A stretch of 64,000 nt of DNA, from positions 310,001 to 374,000 of the forward strand of contig JBGCEJ010000003.1 of assembly GCA_045106235.1 (NCBI GenBank), given 5' to 3'. The notes below the pieces were generated by a model that ran no database searches, had not been told where the DNA came from, and saw nothing but the letters and a program-made list of their open reading frames with translations. Origin of the DNA: UBA4427 sp045106235 (GTDB lineage Bacteria > Myxococcota_A > UBA9160 > UBA4427). This document shows positions 36,013 to 43,898 of the stretch, in pieces (positions within the stretch are counted from its first letter, which is position 1; each line of letters opens with the position of its first letter). Made by a program: the position numbers and the translations under genes.

Positions 36013-37638
36013 TTGACCTATCAGTTCGAACGATTCACGCTCGACCTTGACCGATGCGAGCTGAGTGATGGCGAAAAGGTGGTGCACCTTGAACCGCAGG
36101 CCTTCGACCTCATGGTCTATCTCGTCGAGAACCAGGACCGTGTTCTCCCGAAGGCCGAGATTCTTGACGAGATTTGGCAGGGGCGCATCGTTTCCGAATC
36201 CGCGCTCACCAGCCGCATCAAGTCGATTCGTCGCGCGCTCGATGACGACGGCAAGCAACAGCGCCTGATCAGGAACTATCCCAGCCGCGGCTATCGTTTC
36301 ATGGGAGAGCTCTTGCAGCGCCCCAGCGACTCCGAGGAAGCCTCGACGACCGCGCCCGCATCAACCGCAGCAGCGGCAGCGGTTGCAACGGGCTCAACGG
36401 CGGGAGTGGCTGCAGATGGGGCCTCAGCTCCGGCTGTGGCTCAGCGTTCGCCCTCCCTTGGCATATTGCAGTTTCAAGTCTTCGGTGGAGAAGACAAAGA
36501 ACTCAGCGCGATTGCGGATAATTTCGTCGAGAACCTCACGACACTCGTGACGCGGATTCCCCTTCTTTCGATCGCCTCCCGAATTTCTGCTTTTTCCCTC
36601 GACCACAAAGCCGTGAATGCGCGCGAGGCAGGTGAGCGGCTCGGCGTTCGCTACATCCTCGAAGGGAGTTTTCAGCGAACTCAAGGTGCCAAGAGCACGC
36701 TTCGGGTCAACGCACAGCTCATCGATGCTTTGTCGGGGTTCCACCTTTGGGCCGAGAAGTTCGATCAAGCGGCAGACGATGAGGACGGAGAACGCCTCTT
36801 GCTCGAGCTTGCTGCTCGTCTTGAGCTGCATCTCGTTCATGCGATTCATCAATCGATGCTCGCAGAAGGCGATGAGCTGAGTGCCGCGGAGCTGCTCGTT
36901 CAGGCGAGCACGCTTCTTGCGATCGAGGGCTGGCATCGAGAGACTTTCGAGGAAGCCGCAGATCTTCTTCGGCGGTCGATCGCACTCGATCCGAACCATG
37001 CGCTTGCGCATGCGGAACTCGGGCTTTGTCTCGCATTGGGCCACCGAGTCGGACTCTTGGACCGGTCGAGCGCCCTCGTGAATGAAGTGATTGCGGAGAA
37101 CGAGCGCGCACTTTCGTTCGGTCGAATGGATTCGAATGTGCTGGGGCGAGTGGGCTGTGCCTTCGCGGACGTGGGCGAAGTTGATCGCGCTCTTCCGATT
37201 CTTCGTCGTGCTCTCGATCTCAACCCCAATAATGGCCAGGCATGGGCGGCGCTTGGAGCCACCTATCAAGTGTTAGGCGAGCATGGAAACGCGATTGAGC
37301 CGCTACAGAAGGGGATCGAGAACAGCTCGATTGATTCCCGTCGCGCCGTTTGGAAAACGACCCTTGCGCTCTCTTATGCGGGAACGGGCCGGCTTGAGGA
37401 GGCGGTCGAATCCGTGGAAGAGGCTTGTCAAAACGACGACAAGCTCTACCTCTCGCGGCTCGCATTGGCGCTGATTCGTTTGCTGCTGAAAGATCCCGAG
37501 GCGGCCCGCAAAGCGCTCGAAGAAACGCTGCGCGTGAAACCGGACTTGTCGCGCTACGAGATTGCTTGCATGGTGGGCGCGTCGGCGGCCTCCACCCTGG
37601 TCGATCTCCTCGATCCGCCGAGACCCGATCTCAAATAG
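36013..37638 (+). CDS. OmpR-type winged-helix transcriptional regulator with TolB-like and TPR domains
   Basis: 541 aa from a TTG with GGAGG six bases upstream. Residues 1-98 are an OmpR/CadC-type DNA-binding winged helix (FERFTLDLDRCEL, LEPQAFDLMVYLVENQDRVL, ESALTSRIKSIRRAL, YPSRGYRF). An Ala/Thr-rich linker (about 110-150) without a membrane helix follows, so unlike CadC it is cytoplasmic. Residues 150-260 are a TolB-N-like domain (VENLTTLVTRIPLLSIASR, RYILEGSFQR), and residues 280-530 are TPR repeats (DPNHALAHAELGLCL, LNPNNGQAWAALGATY). Two arrays of 11-bp-period direct repeats flank the gene, before 35199 and 37846; I infer it is their binding protein. Confidence 0.9.
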   Translation: MTYQFERFTLDLDRCELSDGEKVVHLEPQAFDLMVYLVENQDRVLPKAEILDEIWQGRIVSESALTSRIKSIRRALDDDGKQQRLIRNYPSRGYRFMGELLQRPSDSEEASTTAPASTAAAAAVATGSTAGVAADGASAPAVAQRSPSLGILQFQVFGGEDKELSAIADNFVENLTTLVTRIPLLSIASRISAFSLDHKAVNAREAGERLGVRYILEGSFQRTQGAKSTLRVNAQLIDALSGFHLWAEKFDQAADDEDGERLLLELAARLELHLVHAIHQSMLAEGDELSAAELLVQASTLLAIEGWHRETFEEAADLLRRSIALDPNHALAHAELGLCLALGHRVGLLDRSSALVNEVIAENERALSFGRMDSNVLGRVGCAFADVGEVDRALPILRRALDLNPNNGQAWAALGATYQVLGEHGNAIEPLQKGIENSSIDSRRAVWKTTLALSYAGTGRLEEAVESVEEACQNDDKLYLSRLALALIRLLLKDPEAARKALEETLRVKPDLSRYEIACMVGASAASTLVDLLDPPRPDLK

Positions 37639-37737
37639 CGCCCGACCGCTCGCTCTAATCGCGAAAACGACGTGTCGACATCCCTAAAAAGTGATTCGAA
37701 AACAGGTGTTTAACGGATTTTCGCTCTCGCGTCGAAA

Positions 37738-37766
37738 TCTCCAGGGATTCTCCAGATCGTCTCCAA
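37738..37766 (+). promoter_or_regulatory. Three 7-bp direct repeats, 11-bp period (second array)
   Basis: TCTCCAG (37738), TCTCCAG (37749) and TCTCCAA (37760) are spaced exactly 11 bases, matching the array at 35070-35098 in sequence, period and order (Ala-type variant last). It is 79 bases before the ATG of the MddA-like fusion gene and just after the winged-helix regulator gene, its likely binder. Confidence 0.68.
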
Positions 37767-37845
37767 GTTCTGAAGGTTCGTCTGCCGCAAAGTGATCTCG
37801 TAACCCAAACCGCGCCCATGAAGGGCCGGGATAAGGAGAGAGATC

Positions 37846-38916
37846 ATGACCACAATCGACCCGATGACTGACTTGACGGCCCCGCGAATTTTGTCCCGGT
37901 CGTTCGTTCTGCTGGCAGGAATTTGCGCGTACGCTGGCTTCCACGCCGCATTCCTCACCATGGTTTCGTTTTTGAATGGGGGGCCGGTTCCGTTCCCCGC
38001 GAACGAGATGGCCGCTGAGGCGTGGCCCCTCGCCGTTGCAATCAACCTCGGCTGGGTGGCGCTTTTCGGCATTCAGCATGCCGTAATGGCGCGGCCGGCT
38101 TTCAAGCGGGTGTGGACCCGGATCATTCCGGAGGCGCTTGAGCGAAGCGTGTTTGTTGTGGCGACGGTTCTCTGTCTCTTCGCTGCCATGATCGGCTGGC
38201 AGTCGATTCCCGGTTCGGTGTTTCACGTTGAGGCTGAGCCCCTCCGCGTGGGGCTCTTCGCCCTACAAGGAATCGGCTGGGGCACCGTCGTTCTTTCGAC
38301 GTTCCTCCTCGACCATTTCGAGCTCTTCGGCCTCCGCCAGGTTTGGTGCTTTCACAGCGGCACAGAACTGCCGGTCCAGAAGTTCCGCCAGCCGATGCTC
38401 TACCGATATTCCCGCCATCCGATGATGGTCGGCATGTTCATAGGCCTGTGGGCCACGCCGGACATGACCTTCGACCGGCTTCTATGGGCCGCTGGGTTTT
38501 CTCTCTACATCGTCCTCGGAACTCGCCTCGAGGAGCGCGATCTCGTGGATCATTTGGGAGAGGACTATGAACACTACAAAGAAGTCGTTCCTCGTTTTTT
38601 CGGAATCCGACGTCCCGTGGCTCAGCGACTCTCGAATGCTCTGCTGCTCAGCCTCTTTGCCAGCGTCGGCTTTGGTCTCGCCGCCGACTCCGCTAGCGCC
38701 TTCGTATTTAGTGTGAACAGCACGAGCGATGCGGCGGACGAAGCTGCGATGGATGGGGTTTGCGATACCGGCGAGCTGCTTGCGGGGGGGACGATTACGG
38801 AGTGCACGCTGCGCGCGCCGACCGAGGTCCCTGCCGTCGGTGGAGCGGGAAGCATCTTCGTACTCGGGAGCCTCGCCGCTTCTGCGATGTGGTTCATGCG
38901 CCGCCGCCGCGACTGA
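37846..38916 (+). CDS. Fusion: MddA-like membrane S-methyltransferase plus remnant of an exported CSLREA protein
   Basis: 356 aa. Residues 1-255 match methanethiol S-methyltransferase (MddA)/isoprenylcysteine methyltransferase-like proteins, with five or so membrane helices, YRYSRHPMMVG and EERDLVDHLGEDY, the SAM-binding end. Known MddA makes dimethyl sulfide from methanethiol and SAM. The frame then runs on. At Val258 (GTG, 38617) a signal-peptide-like segment begins (RLSNALLLSLFASVGFGL to SASA), then VNSTSDAADEAAMDGVCD...CTLRA, which is a CSLREA domain, and directly a sorting tail VPAVGG, hydrophobic helix, RRRRD. The body normally found between CSLREA and the tail is missing. The promoter has the 11-bp repeat array. 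Confidence 0.82.
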   Translation: MTTIDPMTDLTAPRILSRSFVLLAGICAYAGFHAAFLTMVSFLNGGPVPFPANEMAAEAWPLAVAINLGWVALFGIQHAVMARPAFKRVWTRIIPEALERSVFVVATVLCLFAAMIGWQSIPGSVFHVEAEPLRVGLFALQGIGWGTVVLSTFLLDHFELFGLRQVWCFHSGTELPVQKFRQPMLYRYSRHPMMVGMFIGLWATPDMTFDRLLWAAGFSLYIVLGTRLEERDLVDHLGEDYEHYKEVVPRFFGIRRPVAQRLSNALLLSLFASVGFGLAADSASAFVFSVNSTSDAADEAAMDGVCDTGELLAGGTITECTLRAPTEVPAVGGAGSIFVLGSLAASAMWFMRRRRD

Positions 38917-39901
38917 GTCGTCTTTGGCCACGGGCTGCGAGGGCCAGCCCGCCTATGGCCAGAAGGAGGTTGGCGTTTGGCTCAGGGACGGGCTGGGTAA
39001 GCAGGACGCCCGATGTCGATGTGAAGCTGTAGCCCGGGGGCAATTCAAGGTCCATCAGCGCGTTGTCATGAAAATTCGCGTACGAGATATAGGCATCGCT
39101 GCTGTACGCGGCGACCTCAGTGATTGCGGTGAGCCAGAAGCGGTCGCCCGGGCTCGCCGTGATGGGGATTGTGATGATCTGCTCGAAGCCGGACGTGGTG
39201 CTGCGGATCGTATCGAAAGAGACGAAGCCTAAGGGCGAGCCGATGAACGGGCTGTTGGAGGGGATTTCTTGAACGAAGAAGTCGGATGTGCCCTGAAGTT
39301 GACCACCCGGCGTCTCTGAATAGTTGGCTGAGGCGGAGTGTCTGGCTTCGGCGGTGACCGAGTCACCCAGGAAGGGACCGCTATTCGCCCTGATGTTGAT
39401 CACGCCGCGGGCGAAGCTGCTAACCCGTCCGTTTGCGCTCGTTCCTTCGAACGAAGGTGTCGGACCCAGGTCGATATAGCCATTCATCCTCAAACGAACG
39501 TCGACCACTATGGGAGGAGCTCCGGCTGGGCCCGTGATGACGAATTCATCTTCGATTCGAAAGTTTCCGGAACCGCCAGGCGTTGCAAACTGCCCCCCGA
39601 CCGATCTGGCAAGAACAGCCATCAAGCCCGTCGAGAGCGCCCCGTTTGCAATGCCTCGACTTGACCCTCGCAGGCGAATACTGCCGAGGGCCAGGGCCGA
39701 GGCTGATTCGGGCTGCACCGACTGGACCGGTGAGAAGGAATCGGCGGACGCGAGAGCGGACACGCTGGGGGTGATCTGAAATTGAGCCGCGGCGGGTTGA
39801 GTGACTGCGATGAACGCAGCCATTCCAGCCAGGACCCAAGCGGGTGATCTCAAGCGCGGCCCGGGGTTCATACCGAAGCCAAGTGGTTGACACATTTTCA
39901 T
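38894..39901 (-). CDS. Exported PEP-CTERM protein
   Basis: 335 aa from the ATG at 39901 with GAGGAGG five bases upstream; the longer frame to 40276 is not supported. The signal peptide ends PAAAQ. The mature protein is Ser/Ala-rich beta structure (SVSALASADSFSP, DFFVQEIPSNSPFIGSPLGFVSF) of the common PEP-CTERM type, without catalytic motifs. The C-terminus is PVPEPN, hydrophobic helix and RGQRR. It converges on the MddA-like fusion with a 23-base overlap. Confidence 0.85.
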   Translation of the reverse strand: MKMCQPLGFGMNPGPRLRSPAWVLAGMAAFIAVTQPAAAQFQITPSVSALASADSFSPVQSVQPESASALALGSIRLRGSSRGIANGALSTGLMAVLARSVGGQFATPGGSGNFRIEDEFVITGPAGAPPIVVDVRLRMNGYIDLGPTPSFEGTSANGRVSSFARGVINIRANSGPFLGDSVTAEARHSASANYSETPGGQLQGTSDFFVQEIPSNSPFIGSPLGFVSFDTIRSTTSGFEQIITIPITASPGDRFWLTAITEVAAYSSDAYISYANFHDNALMDLELPPGYSFTSTSGVLLTQPVPEPNANLLLAIGGLALAARGQRRLSRGGGA

Positions 39902-40193
39902 AAGAACCTCCTCTCCCTCATCTGGGAGTCGGTTCCTAGCTTTGGCGGGAATGGCGAAGTCAACAGTGAGGGGGTTCACACAGCGGTCGATCCCGCCTTC
40001 AGCCTGGTCAGAGCGCTCCTGGAGGGCGTAAAGAGCCGAAAACGAATGAGAATTAAATATGCCGGGCCTGGAGAATCCCATTATCATGGGCGATTCTGCA
40101 GGTGCTGGCATCCTCCTAGACGACTGGGGGCTTTGCGGCGCGCGACTTCTTGGCCGGCTGCCGGCGTTCACTCTTTCGAAAGGACAAAGCGTC

Positions 40194-41516
40194 TTGCGCG
40201 AACCGAAGGGGGCATCCGAGAGCGCCGTAGACGAGAGCCCCCTGGGCGCGCGAGAGAATGGCGTCATCTGGACCATCTGGTGGACCTACGGTGCCTTCTA
40301 TTTTTGTCGCACGAACATCGCGGCTGCGGTTCCAGGGCTCAAGGCTCCGCTCGAGGACGGTGGGCTCGGACTCGACGCCGCCTATGTCGGCCTGATCCTG
40401 GCGTCGCTCAAAATGGCCTACGGCCTCGGGCAGCTTTTGAATGGGCAGCTCGCAGAACGCTACAAGCCACGCAAGCTCCTCGCCGTCGGCATGTTGGGGT
40501 CAGCGCTCCTGAACGTCGTGTTCGGCTTCTCGACTGCGGCCTACTTCCTTCTATTCGTTTGGGCTTCGAACGGATACGCGCAATCTCTCGGCTGGACGCC
40601 GAGTGTCCGCGTCCTCGCAAACTGGATTCCGGTTCGGCATAGAGGCCGCGCGATGGGCATCGTGGGGACGGGCTATCAGGTGACGCTCGGGCTCTCCTTT
40701 CTTCTTGCAGGAACCTCGGCTGAATATCTCGGGTGGCGCGCGGCGATGTACATCCCGGCGGTCGTGCTTGCTGTTTCGGCCGTCTGGATGTTAGTCACGC
40801 TCGAGGACAGTCCTCCTGAAGTGGACCCGAGCGGGGCTTCCGAATCCGTCGGTCAGGCCGCGGCCACGGCAACAGCCTCGCCGGAAGGCGAACCGCGCCA
40901 TTCCTGGCGGGAGAATTTGGCGGGGACGCTGTCGAATCGAGCGCTTTGGCTGATGGGTTTGTCGCTCGGATTGCTGAACGCGTCGCGTTACGGATTTATT
41001 GATTGGGGGATGGCGCATCTCATCGAAGTGCAGGACGGAGGCATAGGCCGAACCGCGATCAAGTACGCGGTTCTCCCGGTGGGTGCGATCTTCGGTTCCT
41101 ACTTTGCCGGGTGGGCAAGCGACCGGTTCTTCGGGAGCCGCCGCGCGCCTATGATCGTGATCCTGCTGCTCGGGCTTTCTGTTTCGACCCTGGCCTATGC
41201 CGAGGTCGCGCGAACGAGCGTGCCGGCCACCATTGTGCTTCTCGGCATCATCGGTTTCTGCATTTACGGCCCACAAGTTTTGCTGGTTGGCACGGCGCCT
41301 TCAGATCTTGCAAAGCGAGGCACGGCCGCGGCTGCGGCGGGCTTCGTGAACTTCATGGGATATATGGGCGCTGCCTCCGGCGATATCATCACGGGCAGCG
41401 TTCTTGATCAGGACCCGATCGGCGGTTGGCAGACTGCGATCTACATCTGGGCAGGGTGGTCACTCGCCGCTGCCTGCACCTCCGCGTTGCTGTGGAATGC
41501 AATGGCGCGAGACTGA
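40194..41516 (+). CDS. MFS transporter of the organophosphate:phosphate antiporter (GlpT/UhpT) type
   Basis: About 440 aa with 12 membrane helices. I chose TTG at 40194 because AAAGGA stands nine bases upstream; ATGs at 40059 or 40086 would add a non-membrane lead. IWWTYGAFYFCRTN in helix 1, GQLLNGQLAERYKPRK (the loop 2-3 MFS motif) and VRHRGRAMGIVGTGYQ fit the OPA branch, which exchanges phosphorylated sugars, glycerol phosphate or similar compounds for phosphate. The nucleotidyltransferase at 41588 and the MetE-like protein follow on the same strand, so the imported compound may feed those enzymes (inference). Confidence 0.85.
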   Translation: MREPKGASESAVDESPLGARENGVIWTIWWTYGAFYFCRTNIAAAVPGLKAPLEDGGLGLDAAYVGLILASLKMAYGLGQLLNGQLAERYKPRKLLAVGMLGSALLNVVFGFSTAAYFLLFVWASNGYAQSLGWTPSVRVLANWIPVRHRGRAMGIVGTGYQVTLGLSFLLAGTSAEYLGWRAAMYIPAVVLAVSAVWMLVTLEDSPPEVDPSGASESVGQAAATATASPEGEPRHSWRENLAGTLSNRALWLMGLSLGLLNASRYGFIDWGMAHLIEVQDGGIGRTAIKYAVLPVGAIFGSYFAGWASDRFFGSRRAPMIVILLLGLSVSTLAYAEVARTSVPATIVLLGIIGFCIYGPQVLLVGTAPSDLAKRGTAAAAAGFVNFMGYMGAASGDIITGSVLDQDPIGGWQTAIYIWAGWSLAAACTSALLWNAMARD

Positions 41517-41587
41517 AACGATCGAGGCTGATTCGAGATCAATAGGATTTCGAGACCAGCCCCATCAAACCGAAGCGTGAGGAAAGA

Positions 41588-42337
41588 GTGCGAGCGATTA
41601 TCATTGGAGCGGGGCGGGGGAGCCGCCTCATGCCGACGACGGCGGATACCCCGAAATGCTTCGCCGAGATTGGTGGACGGCGAATCCTCGACTGGACGCT
41701 CGAGGCTCTTCGCAAGGGCGGCGTTGATGAAATCTGTTTCATCGGCGGGTACCGCATCGACTGCGTCCAGCGCGACTACCCCGAGTTCGAGTTTCGACAC
41801 AACTCGGAATGGCAAAACAACAACATCATGGCCTCGCTTTTCTACGCCGAAGACCTGATGAACGAGCCCTTCATTTGTTCCTACTCGGACATTCTCTACC
41901 GGCCCGCCGTGGTCGAGTCGCTAATGAAGAGTGAAGAAGATATGACGGCTGGGGTCGATACGGGCTGGGTGGCTCGATACGACGGGCGGACTGAGCATCC
42001 GACGAGTGATGCGGAGAAGGTGACGGCCAAGGACGGCGTGATTACCCGATTCCATCGCGAGATCGAAGACGAGGACGCGTACGGCGAATTCATCGGCGTT
42101 GCGAAGTTCTCGGAAGCGGGGGCGGCGCGACTTCTTGCGCATTACCACCGCTGCCGCGATGAATATGCAGGCCGCCCCTTTCGCGAGGCCGAGGTCTTTG
42201 AAAAGGCCTACTTGCTTCACCTCCTCCAGGACATGGTCGAGGCCGGCGAACGGATTGCACACGTTGATACACCGGGTGAATACATCGAAGTCGATACCCA
42301 ACAGGACTTCGAATACGCCCAAAAGAATTGGAGCTAA
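41588..42337 (+). CDS. Nucleotidyltransferase (LicC/GlmU-N-like)
   Basis: 249 aa from a GTG with GAGGAAAG close upstream. IIIGAGRGSRLMPTTADTPKCF is the NTP-binding signature of the sugar-phosphate/phosphocholine nucleotidyltransferase fold, followed by ILDWTLEAL, the NNNIMASLFYAEDLM metal/nucleotide loop and YSDILYRPAV. The small size and NNIMAS loop are closer to LicC-type CTP:phosphocholine cytidylyltransferases than to sugar enzymes. The substrate is unproven. It stops three bases before the MetE-like gene, so the two are translated together. Confidence 0.85.
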   Translation: MRAIIIGAGRGSRLMPTTADTPKCFAEIGGRRILDWTLEALRKGGVDEICFIGGYRIDCVQRDYPEFEFRHNSEWQNNNIMASLFYAEDLMNEPFICSYSDILYRPAVVESLMKSEEDMTAGVDTGWVARYDGRTEHPTSDAEKVTAKDGVITRFHREIEDEDAYGEFIGVAKFSEAGAARLLAHYHRCRDEYAGRPFREAEVFEKAYLLHLLQDMVEAGERIAHVDTPGEYIEVDTQQDFEYAQKNWS

Positions 42338-42340
42338 ATC

Positions 42341-43405
42341 ATGGCAGAACTTTTTCCCGCTTCCGTTGTTGGTTCGATGCCCAGGCCCGCCTGGGTTCGC
42401 GATTTGATCGCGGACGACTCCGAACATTCGCCCGAAGAATACGACCGCCTCATGGAAGCGGCGGTTCGTTCCGTTGTCGCCATGCAGGAAACGGCTGGAC
42501 TCGATGTCGTCACGGACGGCGAATGGTGGCGTAAGTCCTATATCGGTGTGATCGCTGAACTCGCCCACGGCTTTGAGCTGAGTGTTGATCCCACGGACGG
42601 ACGCCCCTGGACGATCGTGACGGACAAGTTGGCGCCAAAGAATCCCGGCTTCATTGCGAAAGAAATCCGCCTGCTGAAAGGCCTCACTGATAAGCAGGTG
42701 AAGGCGACGATTCCCGCACCTGCGCTGTTAGGCGAGCGCATGTGGGATCCCAAGAAGTCTTCTTCGGCATATCCGACTCGGGAAGCCTTCGTCGAAGCCT
42801 GTGTGCCGATTCTGCACCGCGAGGTCGAGCTTTTGAAGGAAGAAGGCGTGTCGATCATTCAGGTCGACGATCCGCATCTCTGCCTCTTTGTGGACCCTGA
42901 GGTTCGTTCGAACTACGACGATGCGGACCGCGCGGCGGATTTCGCGGTCGAGATGACGAACCAGGTTGTGCATGGGATCGATGGCGTGCGGACCGCGGTT
43001 CATCTCTGCCGCCGGGCGGGCGCGAGAGGGCGAGGGGAAATCGTGCATGCGGGCGGTTACGACCCGATTCTCTCTCAGCTGAATCGTCTCGCCGTGAACC
43101 ACCTCACGATGGAGTTCACGACCCCGGGTGCGGGGGAGATGGCCGTCTTCGAAAAGCTGCGCGATGACTTCGAGATTGGTCTTGGTTGCGTGAACTGCAA
43201 TCCTGGCGAAATTGATTCGGCGGACGAGATCGTGGACCGTGTGGAGATGGCGCTTCGCTATCTCGCCCCCGAGCGGATCACGCTCAATCCCGATTGTGGA
43301 TTCGCACCGGGCTCTGCCGCGGTGGTCAGCACGGACGAGGTCTACACGAAGCTCACGAATGAGGTCGAGGCGGCCAATCGGCTTCGCGAGCGGCACTCGC
43401 GCTAA
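42341..43405 (+). CDS. MetE-like (cobalamin-independent methionine synthase C-terminal) methyltransferase
   Basis: 354 aa, one UROD/MetE-like barrel. The zinc ligands of the family are present: His221 and Cys223 (VHLCRR), Glu258 (MEFTTPG) and Cys319 (NPDCGF). PASVVGSMPRPAWV and VVTDGEWWR at the N-terminus are also typical. True MetE has two such barrels and about 750 residues; single-barrel members methylate or cleave thiols, or act on coenzyme M or epoxide adducts. The partner is unknown. It is the last gene of the 40194-43405 unit and lies three bases after the nucleotidyltransferase. Confidence 0.87.
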   Translation: MAELFPASVVGSMPRPAWVRDLIADDSEHSPEEYDRLMEAAVRSVVAMQETAGLDVVTDGEWWRKSYIGVIAELAHGFELSVDPTDGRPWTIVTDKLAPKNPGFIAKEIRLLKGLTDKQVKATIPAPALLGERMWDPKKSSSAYPTREAFVEACVPILHREVELLKEEGVSIIQVDDPHLCLFVDPEVRSNYDDADRAADFAVEMTNQVVHGIDGVRTAVHLCRRAGARGRGEIVHAGGYDPILSQLNRLAVNHLTMEFTTPGAGEMAVFEKLRDDFEIGLGCVNCNPGEIDSADEIVDRVEMALRYLAPERITLNPDCGFAPGSAAVVSTDEVYTKLTNEVEAANRLRERHSR

Positions 43406-43455
43406 GGGCGAGTCACTAGGGTGATCGAAAAGGGGCGATCGGAAAGGACGGTCGG

Positions 43456-43851
43456 CTAGGAACGGTCGCGGATCTCGGTTCCTGTACCCGCGGTGATGAA
43501 TACCGCGGTTGCGGAGCCTTTGATATCCGCCGTGTGCCAGACGCCGGGATCATTGATCGCGCATTCGCCTGCTTGCAGCGTGACCCGAGACTCTTTCCCC
43601 TCTATTTCCTGGACGAGTGTGATCTCTCCGGAGACGCAGAGCACGACTTCGTGGCCCTGGGGATGCATCTCCCAGGTGTCCCACGGCTTGCTAAATGTGT
43701 GCATCGAGACGAGGCGGCCTTCGACACCGTCTTTCTCATTGCGTTTTCCATAGGCCTCGTACCATTCGATTCCGTCGAAGGGGGGTTGGACGAGCGCCGT
43801 CGCGCCGAGGCCAAGATGGAGGGGCGTTTCGCTGAGTCGGTGTTTAGTCAT
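43456..43851 (-). CDS. Single-domain cupin
   Basis: 131 aa with one cupin fold. HPQGHEVVLCVSGEITLV gives His-Glu metal ligands, and GVWHTADIKG supplies the second-motif His. There is no signal peptide. The reaction is not deducible. It lies 47 bases after the histidine kinase at 43899 on the same strand and converges on the MetE-like gene. Confidence 0.85.
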   Translation of the reverse strand: MTKHRLSETPLHLGLGATALVQPPFDGIEWYEAYGKRNEKDGVEGRLVSMHTFSKPWDTWEMHPQGHEVVLCVSGEITLVQEIEGKESRVTLQAGECAINDPGVWHTADIKGSATAVFITAGTGTEIRDRS

Positions 43852-43898
43852 AGTCGCGGCAGTCTACACAACCCGAGGTCAGCGGTACTTGCGGTGTG

